A stretch of DNA of 64,000 nt from Oceanicola sp. 22II-s10i (GTDB lineage Bacteria; Pseudomonadota; Alphaproteobacteria; Rhodobacterales; Rhodobacteraceae), in the NCBI RefSeq assembly GCF_002210105.1, contig NZ_AQQU01000002.1, forward strand, positions 124,001-188,000. Reading direction: 5' to 3'. The translations under genes were made by a program, and so were the position numbers. Positions within the stretch are counted from its first letter, which is position 1. Every line of letters starts with the position of its first letter. Below the pieces are notes generated by a model. That model worked only from the letters and a program-made list of their open reading frames with translations. It was not told the origin of the DNA and did not search any database. Positions 36,611 through 46,437 of this stretch are shown piece by piece.

Positions 36611-37063
36611 ATGACCGGAGCAGATGAGACGAGGACAGGCAGCTGCCGCTGCGGCGCGGTGGAAATCACGGTCGCGCAGGCACCCTTCATGACCGCCGCC
36701 TGCCACTGCACGGGCTGTCAGAAAATGACCTCCAGCGCCTTTTCGCTGACCGCGATGTTCATGGCGCAGGCCCTGTCCGTCACCAAGGGCGAGACGGTGC
36801 GCGGCGGCCTGCGCCAGCCGCCGCTCGATCACCGGTTCTGCCCGGAGTGCATGACGTGGATGTTCACCCGGATCGACGGCCAGCCCTTCGTGAACGTCCG
36901 CCCCACCATGTTCGACGAACCTGCGTGGTCGCGTCCCTACATGGAGACGATGACGGCCGAGAAACTCGACTGGGCGCAGACCGGCGCGCAGCGCAGCTTC
37001 TCGGGCTTTCCCGGCCCGGACGACTTCCCCGACCTGATGGCCGCCTTCGCGGAGCGGGGCTGA
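36611..37063 (+). CDS. GFA family protein (glutathione-dependent formaldehyde-activating fold)
   Basis: 150 residues with the zinc-site cysteines of the GFA/Mss4-like fold: C12 and C14 (SCRCGAVE), C31, C33 and C36 (CHCTGCQK), C77 and C80 (FCPEC). Family members include Gfa of Paracoccus, proposed to help condense formaldehyde with glutathione; most are uncharacterised. Divergent from the AhpD-like gene, with 130 bp between starts. Confidence 0.87.
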   Translation: MTGADETRTGSCRCGAVEITVAQAPFMTAACHCTGCQKMTSSAFSLTAMFMAQALSVTKGETVRGGLRQPPLDHRFCPECMTWMFTRIDGQPFVNVRPTMFDEPAWSRPYMETMTAEKLDWAQTGAQRSFSGFPGPDDFPDLMAAFAERG

Positions 37064-37093
37064 GGCGCGCGCGTCAGGGCGCGACGAAGTCTC

Positions 37094-37122
37094 TTCCCAA
37101 ACCCCGCGTTCCGGGCTATAGC
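37094..37122 (+). promoter_or_regulatory. weak promoter candidate for the arg leader
   Basis: TTCCCA (37094-37099), 17 bp, then TATAGC (37117-37122). The predicted start point (about 37128-37130) coincides with the ATG of the short arginine-rich ORF, so that ORF could be translated as a leaderless message. Matches to consensus are only moderate. A TTGACTT box at 37239 could instead belong to a second promoter closer to argD. Confidence 0.35.
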
Positions 37123-37128
37123 GCGGCC

Positions 37129-37185
37129 ATGATCACCAAGGCCGCTCCTTTCGCCTCCATCCGACGCCGACGCACTCGCGCCTGA
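37129..37185 (+). CDS. candidate arginine-rich leader peptide before argD-argF
   Basis: An 18-codon ORF, MITKAAPFASIRRRRTRA, ends 111 bp before argD. Five of its last seven sense codons are for arginine (CGA CGC CGA CGC, Thr, CGC). It stands in the leader of an arginine biosynthesis operon, where a run of codons for the pathway's own product is the signature of ribosome-mediated attenuation. The following RNA can fold in two exclusive ways. Caution: GC-rich DNA gives Arg runs by chance, and no U-tract terminator is visible. The peptide itself would have no other role. Confidence 0.45.
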   Translation: MITKAAPFASIRRRRTRA

Positions 37186-37213
37186 CGTCCCGTGATCCGT
37201 GCGCCCGTCGCAC
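37171..37213 (+). promoter_or_regulatory. mutually exclusive stems in the argD leader
   Basis: Segment GTGCG (37199-37203) can pair either with CGCAC inside the Arg/Thr codons of the leader ORF (37171-37175) or with CGCAC downstream (37209-37213). A ribosome stalled at the Arg codons would cover the first partner and favour the second stem. These are short 5-bp stems, so this is suggestive only. A further inverted repeat GAGCC/GGCTC lies at 37252-37275, near the argD ribosome site. Confidence 0.3.
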
Positions 37214-37296
37214 AGCCCCGAAAACACCCCGCACAAACTTGACTTGGTCCCGAGCCTCATGCTCAGTCATGGCTCCTTATATCCGAGGTATCCCGA

Positions 37297-38472
<1,176 letters not shown>

Positions 38473-38491
38473 TCCGCACCAGACCCGCAGC

Positions 38492-38519
38492 GCCGCCCGC
38501 CCCTCCGGGGCCGGGCGGC
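38492..38519 (+). terminator. strong GC hairpin between argD and argF
   Basis: GCCGCCCG-CCCC-TCC-GGGG-C-CGGGCGGC (38492-38519): 12 paired bases with one bulged C, followed by GCCCCTTTCG. It may cause partial termination or protect the argD transcript. argF starts 21 bp later and has no other obvious promoter, so read-through must occur. Confidence 0.6.
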
Positions 38520-38539
38520 CCCTTTCGATTGATATCACG

Positions 38540-39466
38540 ATGAACCATTTCCTCGACATCCACACCACCGCGCCGGGCGATCTCCGGCACATGATCGACC
38601 ACGCCCGGCAGATGAAGACCGCGCGCGAAGGCCGTCCGCGCGCCGCGCCGGACGACGAACAGCCGCTGGCGGGCCACATGGTCGCGCTGATCTTCGAAAA
38701 GCCCTCGACCCGGACGCGCGTCTCCTTCGACGTGGGCGTGCGCCAGATGGGCGGCCAGACGATGGTGCTGTCGGGGCAGGACATGCAGCTGGGCCATGGC
38801 GAGACGATCGCCGACACCGCCCGCGTCCTGTCGCGCTATGTCGACATGATCATGATCCGGACCTTCGACGAGGCCGTGGTGCAGGAAATGTCGGAAAACG
38901 CCAGCGTCCCGGTCATCAACGGCCTGACCGACCGCAGCCACCCCTGCCAGATCATGGCGGACATCATGACGTTCGAGGAACACCGGGGTCCGATCAAGGG
39001 CAAGAAGGTGGTCTGGGTCGGCGACGGCAATAACGTCTTCGCCTCGTTCCTGCATGCGGCGGGCCAGTTCGATTTCTCGCTGACCTTCTCGGGACCGCAG
39101 CAGCTGGACCCGGACCGCAACTACGTGGACGAGGCGCGCGAGAAGGGCGTCGATTTCACCATCCAGCGCGACCCGTGGCGCGCGGTCGAGGGCGCGGACC
39201 TGATCGTCGCGGACACATGGGTGTCGATGCACGATGCCCAGTCCACGCGCGAACGGCGGCACAATCTGCTGCGCGCCTATCAGGTCAATGACGACCTGAT
39301 GGCGGCAGCAGGCAAGGACGCGCTGTTCATGCACTGCCTGCCCGCGCACCGGAACGAGGAAGTGACCTCCTCGGTCATGGACGGCCCGCAGTCGGTGGTC
39401 TTCGACGAGGCCGAGAACCGCCTGCACGCGCAGAAGGCCGTCATGCGCTGGTGCCTCGGGGTCTGA
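38540..39466 (+). CDS. argF: ornithine carbamoyltransferase
   Basis: 308 residues. It forms citrulline from ornithine and carbamoyl phosphate. The carbamoyl-phosphate loop is S56-T-R-T-R60; SHPCQIMAD (about 133-141) and HCLPAHR (about 264-270) complete the active site, and DTWVSM is the ornithine loop. Length and order behind argD are the standard alphaproteobacterial arrangement. Confidence 0.95.
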   Translation: MNHFLDIHTTAPGDLRHMIDHARQMKTAREGRPRAAPDDEQPLAGHMVALIFEKPSTRTRVSFDVGVRQMGGQTMVLSGQDMQLGHGETIADTARVLSRYVDMIMIRTFDEAVVQEMSENASVPVINGLTDRSHPCQIMADIMTFEEHRGPIKGKKVVWVGDGNNVFASFLHAAGQFDFSLTFSGPQQLDPDRNYVDEAREKGVDFTIQRDPWRAVEGADLIVADTWVSMHDAQSTRERRHNLLRAYQVNDDLMAAAGKDALFMHCLPAHRNEEVTSSVMDGPQSVVFDEAENRLHAQKAVMRWCLGV

Positions 39467-39488
39467 CCCCCGGATACCCGCGCGGGGC

Positions 39489-40259
39489 CTACTTGCCCTT
39501 GAACACCGGCTTGCGCTTTTCGAGGAAGGCGCCGATGCCTTCCGCGGCGTCGGCGCTGACCGCAAGCGCCGACTGCTCGTCGCCCTCAAGCGTGATCGCC
39601 TCGTCATAGCTCAGCCCGTCCATCCGGCGGATCAGCCGTTTCGCAGCGGCGGCGGCCAGCGGCGCGCCCGCGGCGATCCGTTCGGCCATCGCGGTTGTCG
39701 CGGCGGCAAGGTCGCCCGCCGGATGCGTGGCGTTCGCCAGCCCGAGGTCGACCGCCTCGGCCGCCGGGATGCGGCGGCCTTCGAGGATCGCCTGCAGCGC
39801 CCGTTTCGATCCCATCCCGCGCTGCAGCAGCCATGTGCTGCCGCCGTCGGGCACGAGGCCGATCGCCGCGAAGGCCATGTAGATCGTCGCGTCGTCCGCC
39901 ATCGTCATCAGGTCGCAGTTCATCGCCACAGCCGCGCCGATCCCTGCGGCGGACCCGTGAACCTGCGCGATCCAGATGCGGGAGGACGCGGTGATCCCGT
40001 TCAGGATCGGGCGGTATTCCCGGTCCAGCAGCTGCGAGATCGGGCCGGGGAAGCGTTCGGTCAGGTCCGTCCCCGCGCAGAAGCCGCGGCCGTTGCCCGA
40101 CAGGATCACCACCCGGACATCCGGGTCGGCGTGGATCCTTGACAGCGCGTCGCGGAACCCTTCGCGCATCGGGCCGTTCATGGCGTTGAACGCCTCGGGC
40201 CGGTTCAGGGTGACGCGGGCAATGGCGCCGTCGAGTTCGAGAAGCAGCGGATCAGACAT
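39489..40259 (-). CDS. enoyl-CoA hydratase/isomerase family protein
   Basis: 256 residues, crotonase fold. The oxyanion-hole segments are GRGFCAGTDLTE (about 60-71) and HGSAAGIGAAVAMNCDL (about 106-122). The Glu expected in the first catalytic position of the classic hydratase reads A or M in this region (GSAAGIGAAVA), while the second region reads IGLVPDGGSTW, so an isomerase or other crotonase reaction (2-(1,2-epoxy)phenylacetyl-CoA isomerase type) is possible. Fourth gene of the minus-strand acyl-CoA block, 11 bp after the racemase. Confidence 0.85.
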   Translation of the reverse strand: MSDPLLLELDGAIARVTLNRPEAFNAMNGPMREGFRDALSRIHADPDVRVVILSGNGRGFCAGTDLTERFPGPISQLLDREYRPILNGITASSRIWIAQVHGSAAGIGAAVAMNCDLMTMADDATIYMAFAAIGLVPDGGSTWLLQRGMGSKRALQAILEGRRIPAAEAVDLGLANATHPAGDLAAATTAMAERIAAGAPLAAAAAKRLIRRMDGLSYDEAITLEGDEQSALAVSADAAEGIGAFLEKRKPVFKGK

Positions 40260-40270
40260 CGTGTGGTCCT

Positions 40271-41398
40271 TCAGGTCAGGGTGCCGGAATCGCGCAGGGC
40301 CGCGATCCGTGTGTCGTCGTAGCCCAGTTCCGCCAGCACCTGAACGGTGTCCGCGCCGGGCGCGGGCGCCGCGCCGGGCAGGGCGGGGGCGGAACGGCTG
40401 AAACGCGGGGCAGGGGCCGCCTGCGTCACGCCGTCGAGCGTCACGAAGGTGCCGCGCTCGGCAAGGTGCGGATGCGCGGGCGCCTCGGACCATGTCAGGA
40501 CCGGCGTCGCGCAGGCATCCGTGCCGTCAAAGATCGCCGCCCATTCGTCGCGGGTGCGCTGGCGGAACACCTCGGCATAGGCGTCGCGGCGGTCGGGCCA
40601 CTGCCGGGCGTCCAGTTGCGTCGCGAGGTGATCCTCGGGCAGCCCGGCGAGGCGGACGAGTTCGGCAAAGAACTGCGGCTCGATCGGCCCGACCGCGATG
40701 AACTTGCCGTCCGCGCAGGCGTAGGTCCGGTAGAACGGCGCGCCGCCGTCCAGCAGGTTCGTCTCGCGCCGTTCCGACCAGTGTCCCTTGGCGAGGAAGC
40801 TGTGGACCAGCGCCATCATCGCCGAGGCGCCGTCGACCATCGCCGCGTCGACCACCTGACCGCGCCCGGAGGTCTGGCGTTCATAGAGCGCGGCCATGAT
40901 CCCGAACAGCAGGAACATCGTCCCCCCGCCGTAATCCGCGCCGATGTTCAGCGGCGGCGGCGGGGCGCCGTCGGCGGTCCCGATGGCGTTCAGGAAACCG
41001 GTCAGCCCAAGATAGTTGATGTCGTGCCCTGCGGTCTGCGCCAGCGGCCCGTCCTGACCCCAGCCGGTCATGCGGGCATAGATCAGCCCCGCGTTCCGGT
41101 CGTGACAGACCTCCGGTCCCAGACCCATCCGTTCCATCACGCCGGGGCGGAAGCCCTCGATCAGCACGTCGGCCCCGGCGATCAGCGCCTGCGCCACCGC
41201 GATCCCCTCGGGCGTCTTGAGGTTCAGGGCAACCGACCGCTTGCCCCGGTTGTTGATGTCGGTCGGATCCGGATCGCCCGACCTGCGGGCGATCAGAACC
41301 ACCTCGGCCCCGAGGTCGGCAAGGAACTGGCCCGCGAGGGGCGCGGGTCCAATTCCCTGCATTTCGACGACCTTCAGACCGGCAAGCGGCCCGCTCAT
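40271..41398 (-). CDS. alpha-methylacyl-CoA racemase (CaiB/BaiF family)
   Basis: 375 residues, CoA-transferase family III fold. AQTAGHDINYLGLTG (His of the acid/base pair) and LNIGADYGGGTMFLLFGI (Asp of the pair) match alpha-methylacyl-CoA racemases, which invert the 2-methyl centre so that beta-oxidation dehydrogenases can act. MSGPLAGLKVVEMQGIGPAP is the usual start. It overlaps the FadJ-like gene by 4 bp. This enzyme is the best clue that the pathway handles 2-methyl-branched acids. Confidence 0.87.
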   Translation of the reverse strand: MSGPLAGLKVVEMQGIGPAPLAGQFLADLGAEVVLIARRSGDPDPTDINNRGKRSVALNLKTPEGIAVAQALIAGADVLIEGFRPGVMERMGLGPEVCHDRNAGLIYARMTGWGQDGPLAQTAGHDINYLGLTGFLNAIGTADGAPPPPLNIGADYGGGTMFLLFGIMAALYERQTSGRGQVVDAAMVDGASAMMALVHSFLAKGHWSERRETNLLDGGAPFYRTYACADGKFIAVGPIEPQFFAELVRLAGLPEDHLATQLDARQWPDRRDAYAEVFRQRTRDEWAAIFDGTDACATPVLTWSEAPAHPHLAERGTFVTLDGVTQAAPAPRFSRSAPALPGAAPAPGADTVQVLAELGYDDTRIAALRDSGTLT

Positions 41399-43542
41399 GC
41401 CGCCTTTGCCGTGCTGTCGCGCAGCCGGTCATAGATGGCATCCGGCACCGCGAAGCGGTCGCCGTACAGCTCCGCCAGCTCCTTCGCGCGGGCCTTGAAC
41501 GCGTCCACGCCTTCGCCCCGGATGAACTGGATCGCCCCGCCGGTCCATGCCGGGAAGCCGATGGCGAAGATGCCGCCGAGGTTCGCCTCGACCTCGGTGT
41601 TCAGCACGCCTTCGTCGAGGCAGCGCAGCGTCTCGATGGCCTGACGGTAGAGGATGCGGTCGACCGCGTCCTCGAGCGGCACATCGACATTGCCGCGCGC
41701 GAACTGCGCCAGATCGGGCCAGAGCGTCCGCTTGCCCGCGCTGTCGTAGTCGTAGAAGCCGCCGCCGTACTGGCGCCCGCCGCGCCCCATCTCGATCATC
41801 CGGTCGGTGACCTCGCGGGTGGCGGTGTTGTGATGGCCGAAGCCGCTGTCGACCCCGAGCCGCTGGTCCAGCGCCTCGTGCGTCTTACGGACCTTCTGGC
41901 CGAGGATCAGCGAGACCTCGTCGAAGACCTGCAGCGGCCCGACCGGCATGCCCGCCAGCCACGACGCGCGTTCGATGGCCGCAGGCGCCATGCCGTCGAC
42001 CAGCAGCTGACAGCCTTCGTCCATGAACGTCCCGAACACGCGAGAGGTGAAGAACCCGCGGGAGTCATTCACCACTATCGGCATGTAGCCGATCTGCTGG
42101 ACGTAGTCGTAGGCCTTGCGCAGCGTCTCTTCGCTGGTCTTCTCGCCCATGATGATCTCGACCACCTTCATCTTGTCGACGGGGCTGAAGAAATGCAGCC
42201 CGATGAAGCGGGTCGGATCCGGGCAGGCCTCGGCCAGGATCGAGATCGGCAGGGTCGAGGTGTTGGACCCGTAGATCCCGTCAGGCGACAGCATTGGCCA
42301 TGTGTCGGCGATGACCTTTTCCTTCAGGTCGATGTCCTCGAACACCGCCTCGATCACGATGTCCACGCTGCCGGGTTCGGCATTCTCCGTCGCGGGGGTG
42401 ATCTGGTCCAGCAGGGCGACCTTGGCGGCATCGTCCATGCGGCCGCGCTTGATCGCCTTGTCGCAGAGCTTTTCCGAATAGCCCTTGCCCTTCTCGGCAT
42501 TGGCCATCTCGGTGTCCTTCAGCCGGGTCGGCAGGCCGCGCTTGGCATGGGCATAAGCGATGCCCGATCCCATCATCCCCGCGCCGAGGACCACGGCATT
42601 GCCGGCCTTCCAGTGATCGCCCGCCGGGCGCACCTTGCCGGACTTGATCGCCTGCATGCCGAAGAAGAAGGTCGAGATCGCCGCCTTGGCTTCTTTCGAT
42701 GCCATCAGCCCGATGAACCGCCGCGTCTCCATCCGCAGCGCCGCGTCGAAGTTCATCCGCATGGAGTTGACCGCGACGTCGAGGATCTTCTCGGGCGCCG
42801 GAAGCCGTCCGCGCGTCTTCTGGTAGAGCATCGCCGACGACACCTGGATGATCTGGCGCACCTTGGGATGCAGCGCGTCGCCGCCGGGATAGCGGAAGCC
42901 CTTCTGGTCCCACGGCTGGACGGCGGCATCGGGGTTGGCCTTGATCCATGCTTTGGCGGCGGGGATCAGATCGTCTTTCGTCGCCACGATCTCGTCCACC
43001 ATGCCCGCCTTGAGCGCCTCGGCGGGCTGCGCCTGTTTGCCTTCCAGCAGATAGGGCAGGGCCTTTTCCAGCCCCAGAAGCGCCGTCAGCCGCACCACGC
43101 CGCCTGCGCCGGGCAGCAGGCCCAGCGTGACCTCGGGCAGGCCGACGACGGCCTTGGGGCTGTCCACGACGATGCGCCGGTTGCACGACAGGCACAGCTC
43201 GTATCCGCCGCCGAGCGCCGCGCCGTTGATCGCGGCGACGACCGGGACCGGCAGTTTTTCCAGCCGCCGGTAGGTGCCCTTGCTGGCCTCAATGGCGGCG
43301 AATTCGCGTTCGGTCGCCTCGGTCGTGGCGAGGATGTTGTTCAGGTCGCCGCCCGCGAAGAAGGTCGACTTGGCCGAGGCAAAGACGACGCCTGTCAGGC
43401 CCCCTTCGGCCTCCAGCCGTTCGCAGACCGCGCGCATGCCCGGTTCGAACCGGTCGTTCATCGTGTTGGCGTTCTGGCCCTGCATGTCGAGCGTGACCGT
43501 GACGATGCCGTCGGCATCCTTTTCGTAGATGAAATCTTCCAT
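41395..43542 (-). CDS. fadJ: FadJ/FadB-like bifunctional enoyl-CoA hydratase/3-hydroxyacyl-CoA dehydrogenase
   Basis: 715 residues. The N-terminal crotonase domain (about 1-190) has the catalytic Glu pair in GGGYELCLSC and GLPEVTLG; then a linker; a Rossmann domain with GAGMMGSG at 320-327; and two 3HCDH C-terminal domains (to 715), with IGLHFFSP and NDSRGFFTSR. It hydrates the 2-enoyl-CoA and oxidises the 3-hydroxyacyl-CoA with NAD+. Start ATG 43542 follows a GGAGG site; the frame upstream of it is antisense to the thiolase. Confidence 0.93.
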   Translation of the reverse strand: MEDFIYEKDADGIVTVTLDMQGQNANTMNDRFEPGMRAVCERLEAEGGLTGVVFASAKSTFFAGGDLNNILATTEATEREFAAIEASKGTYRRLEKLPVPVVAAINGAALGGGYELCLSCNRRIVVDSPKAVVGLPEVTLGLLPGAGGVVRLTALLGLEKALPYLLEGKQAQPAEALKAGMVDEIVATKDDLIPAAKAWIKANPDAAVQPWDQKGFRYPGGDALHPKVRQIIQVSSAMLYQKTRGRLPAPEKILDVAVNSMRMNFDAALRMETRRFIGLMASKEAKAAISTFFFGMQAIKSGKVRPAGDHWKAGNAVVLGAGMMGSGIAYAHAKRGLPTRLKDTEMANAEKGKGYSEKLCDKAIKRGRMDDAAKVALLDQITPATENAEPGSVDIVIEAVFEDIDLKEKVIADTWPMLSPDGIYGSNTSTLPISILAEACPDPTRFIGLHFFSPVDKMKVVEIIMGEKTSEETLRKAYDYVQQIGYMPIVVNDSRGFFTSRVFGTFMDEGCQLLVDGMAPAAIERASWLAGMPVGPLQVFDEVSLILGQKVRKTHEALDQRLGVDSGFGHHNTATREVTDRMIEMGRGGRQYGGGFYDYDSAGKRTLWPDLAQFARGNVDVPLEDAVDRILYRQAIETLRCLDEGVLNTEVEANLGGIFAIGFPAWTGGAIQFIRGEGVDAFKARAKELAELYGDRFAVPDAIYDRLRDSTAKAA

Positions 43543-43562
43543 GTGGTCCTCCCTCCGGTCCG

Positions 43563-44771
43563 TCACAGGCGTTCGATGATGGACGCGATGCCCATGCCGC
43601 CGCCGACGCACATGCAGATGAGCGCGCGCTTCTGGTTCCGGCGTTCCAGCTCGTCCAGCATGGTCGAGACGAGGCAGCCGCCGGTGGCGCCCAGCGGGTG
43701 GCCCATGGCGATGGCGCCGCCGACGACGTTCAGCTTTTCGTCCGGCACGTTCAGGTCGCGCTGAAGGCGCAGGGCGACGGAGGCGAAGGCTTCGTTGATC
43801 TCGACAAGGTCGATGTCGTCGATGGTCAGCCCGGCCTTGGCCAGCGCCTTTTCCGACGCGGGGCCGGGGCCCGTCAGCATGATCGTGGGATCCGTCGCGG
43901 TCAGCGCGATGGACACGACACGGCCGCGCGGCGTCAGGCCCAGATCCTTGCCCGCCCGTTCGTTGCCCACCATCACCAGCGACGCGCCGTCCACGATGCC
44001 CGAGGAGTTGCCCGGCGTGTGGACGTGGTTGATCCGTTCGACCTGCGGATACTTGGCCAGCGCCACGGCGTCGAAGCCCATGGAGCCGGGGATTTCGAAG
44101 CTGGCCTTCAGTGCGCCCAGCTTCTGCATGTCGGTGTCGGCCTTGATGAAATCGTCGCGCTGCAGGATCGTGATCCCGTTCTCGTCCTTCACCGGCACGA
44201 CCGAGCGGTCGAACCACCCCGAGTCGCGGGCATGGGCCGCGCGTTTCTGGCTTTCCAGCGCGAACGCGTCGACGTCGTCACGGCTCCAGCCCTCGATGGT
44301 GGCGATCAGGTCGGCGCCGATGCCCTGCGGGACAAAGCCGGTCTTGATCGCGGTTTCGGGATCCTCGGCGAAGGGGCCGCCATCGGCGCCCATGGGCACG
44401 CGGGACATTGATTCGTAGCCGCCCGCGCAGACCAGATCCTCCCACCCCGACGCGACCTTGGCTGCGGCGGTGTTGAAGGTGTCGAGGCCGGAGGCGCAGA
44501 AGCGGTTGACCTGTGCGCCGGGTACCTTTTCGTCCCAGCCGGCCTTCTGCAGCGCGATCTTGGGCAGCACCGCACCCTGTTCCATGACCGGCATCACGCA
44601 GCCCAGCATGACGTCGTCGACGCGGCTGGTGTCGAGGTCGTGGCGCTGCTGCATCTCCTCAAGCAGCGTGGTCACGAGGTTGATCGGCTTGACCTCGTGC
44701 AGCGTCCCGTCGGGCTTGCCCTTGGAGCGCGGCGTGCGGATTGCGTCGTAGATATAGGCTGCTTCAGCCAT
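43563..44771 (-). CDS. acetyl-CoA C-acyltransferase (thiolase)
   Basis: 402 residues. Thiolysis of 3-ketoacyl-CoA, last step of beta-oxidation. The nucleophile is C92 ([10 protein letters not shown]); [15 protein letters not shown] and CVGGGMG carry the other active-site residues. Belongs to the FadI/degradative group by length and by its gene order ahead of FadJ. It is the first enzyme gene after the TetR gene, 25 bp behind it, so it probably sits in the same TetR-led transcript. Confidence 0.93.
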   Translation of the reverse strand: MAEAAYIYDAIRTPRSKGKPDGTLHEVKPINLVTTLLEEMQQRHDLDTSRVDDVMLGCVMPVMEQGAVLPKIALQKAGWDEKVPGAQVNRFCASGLDTFNTAAAKVASGWEDLVCAGGYESMSRVPMGADGGPFAEDPETAIKTGFVPQGIGADLIATIEGWSRDDVDAFALESQKRAAHARDSGWFDRSVVPVKDENGITILQRDDFIKADTDMQKLGALKASFEIPGSMGFDAVALAKYPQVERINHVHTPGNSSGIVDGASLVMVGNERAGKDLGLTPRGRVVSIALTATDPTIMLTGPGPASEKALAKAGLTIDDIDLVEINEAFASVALRLQRDLNVPDEKLNVVGGAIAMGHPLGATGGCLVSTMLDELERRNQKRALICMCVGGGMGIASIIERL

Positions 44772-44796
44772 GGCTTCCTCCCATGAAACCCTGCTG

Positions 44797-45417
44797 TCAG
44801 GCCGCGTCGAACACGGTCATTCTGGGCAGGGGGTCCAGTTCCTTCTGAGTGATGTCGCGCGCCTCGGCCCGGTCGATGCCGAGCCCGCGCAGGATGATTT
44901 CCGCGGTGTCGCTGCCGGCCTGCCGCCATGTCCGGTGCCCGTCCAGCACCAGCGTCATCGCACCGAAGGTCGCGCCGCCCGCGCTGGCGGTGATCGACGC
45001 GATCTGGTCGCGGTGAAAGGTGAACCGGCCCGAGGCGAGGCCGCGGCGCAACTCGTCCGCGGGCATGGTGCCCCAGAACTGGCCGAGTCGCGGCTCCAGC
45101 ATCGCGTAGCGGGCGATGAAGCGGCCCCAGTGCGGTTCCTCGTGCACCCGCCGGACGCAGAGCCGGATCGACGCCGCGATCTTCTCGGCCGGATCCTTCA
45201 TCGCGGCCGTGGCCTCGGTGATCGAGCTCGCGAATTCCTCGGACACCGTGTCGCAAACGGAGATGAAGAGCGCGGTCGGATCGTCGAGATTGTTGTAGAT
45301 CGTGCCACGCGACAGCCCCGCCTCGCGGGCGAGGTCGCTGACCGCGACGCTCGTCCCGCCGTTCACGGCGAACAGGCGCATGGCGGCCTGATGGATGCGG
45401 AGCGTCGCCGTGTTCAT
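44797..45417 (-). CDS. TetR/AcrR family regulator of the acyl-CoA cluster
   Basis: 206 residues. The N-terminal HTH (about 8-55) reads [27 protein letters not shown] then GTIYNNL; the C-terminal ligand domain is variable and would sense a small molecule, probably an acyl-CoA of the pathway. I take ATG 45417, which lies about 30 nt past a good promoter. The first base of an upstream in-frame ATG would fall inside that promoter. It is divergent from livH, and a 21-bp palindrome lies between them. Confidence 0.88.
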   Translation of the reverse strand: MNTATLRIHQAAMRLFAVNGGTSVAVSDLAREAGLSRGTIYNNLDDPTALFISVCDTVSEEFASSITEATAAMKDPAEKIAASIRLCVRRVHEEPHWGRFIARYAMLEPRLGQFWGTMPADELRRGLASGRFTFHRDQIASITASAGGATFGAMTLVLDGHRTWRQAGSDTAEIILRGLGIDRAEARDITQKELDPLPRMTVFDAA

Positions 45418-45443
45418 TGCCTCGGGGTCACCATTAAAATCAC

Positions 45444-45485
45444 TGTTGACTGAAATTGAACACGAGTGTTTAAATCGTGTCAACA
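45444..45485. promoter_or_regulatory. divergent overlapping promoters with TetR operator
   Basis: Plus strand (livH): TTGACT 45446-45451, 17 bp, TTTAAA 45469-45474. Minus strand (tetR-thiolase operon): TTGACA 45483-45478, 17 bp, TTCAAT 45460-45455. Between and over them lies the palindrome ACACGA-N9-TCGTGT (45460-45480), with an outer 7-bp repeat TGTTGAC/GTCAACA (45444-45450, 45479-45485). One bound TetR dimer would block both promoters. Confidence 0.75.
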
Positions 45486-45558
45486 GCGTTCATCGCCGCA
45501 GGGGAGGAGACGGCATGAGGACCCGCAAGGGAGGCGCGATTGCGCCCTGGCTCCTTTG

Positions 45559-46434
45559 ATGGAGCTGCTTCAACTCATCATCGGCGGACTTGCCAACGGG
45601 TGCATCTACGGCCTCGTCGCGCTTGGCTTCGTCATGATCTACAAGGCCAGCGAAGGCGTGAACTTCGCGCAGGGCGACATGATGATGCTCGGCGCGTTCA
45701 TCGCGCTCGGCTTCGGCAATTCCGACGAAATGGGTCTGCCCTTCTTCATCGCGGTGATTCTGGCGATGGTCCTGATGTTCGGCATCGGCTGGGGGGTGGA
45801 ACGCGTCGTCGTCCGCCGGATCTTCGGCCAGCCGCAATTCGCGCTGGTGATCCTGACCATCGCGCTCGGCTTCGTCTTCCGTTTCGTCGCGGGCTCGATC
45901 TGGGGCTACACGCCGCTGGTGCTGGAAACGCCCTTTGCCGGTCAGAACCTGCGCGGCGGCGGCATCGTGATATCGCTCGCCGACCTCGTGACCATCGGCG
46001 TCACGCTGGTGCTGACCATCGCGCTCTGGGCCTTCTTCGCCTTCACCAAGATCGGACTGGCGGCGCAGGCGGCCTCGCAGAACCAGATGGCGGCCTATAT
46101 CGTCGGCGTGCCGGTCATGCGCATCAACTCGCTGATATGGGGGCTGTCCGGGGCCGTGGCCACCGTTGCGGGCGTGCTCTACGCCACGCGCGGGGCGATC
46201 GATCCCAACATCGGCCTGCTGGGCATCAAGGCCTTCGCCGCCGCCGTGATCGGGGGCCTCGGGTCGCTGCCGGGCGCGCTGCTCGGCGGGCTGATCATCG
46301 GCGTGGTCGAGCCGGTCGCGGGCCGCTACGCGCCGGGCGAACTGGCCAAGATGTCGCCCTACATCATCATGCTGATCGTCCTCGTGACCCGTCCCGGCGG
46401 TCTCTTCAGCCAGATCCAGATGAAGAAGGTCTGA
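45559..46434 (+). CDS. livH: Liv-type ABC transporter permease LivH
   Basis: 291 residues, eight or so membrane helices. LIIGGLANGCIYGLVALGF at the N-terminus and GGLGSLPGALLGGLIIGVVE near the C-terminus are typical of branched-chain amino acid type (LivH) permeases. Start ATG 45559 chosen for homology. First gene of the plus-strand operon. Given its setting the transporter probably imports a carboxylic acid or other carbon source, not leucine. Confidence 0.92.
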   Translation: MELLQLIIGGLANGCIYGLVALGFVMIYKASEGVNFAQGDMMMLGAFIALGFGNSDEMGLPFFIAVILAMVLMFGIGWGVERVVVRRIFGQPQFALVILTIALGFVFRFVAGSIWGYTPLVLETPFAGQNLRGGGIVISLADLVTIGVTLVLTIALWAFFAFTKIGLAAQAASQNQMAAYIVGVPVMRINSLIWGLSGAVATVAGVLYATRGAIDPNIGLLGIKAFAAAVIGGLGSLPGALLGGLIIGVVEPVAGRYAPGELAKMSPYIIMLIVLVTRPGGLFSQIQMKKV

Positions 46435-46437
46435 GCC

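Noticed and set aside
37239-37275. TTGACTT box as main argD promoter
   Set aside because: At 16-18 bp downstream there is no convincing -10 element; kept only as an alternative to the upstream promoter candidate.
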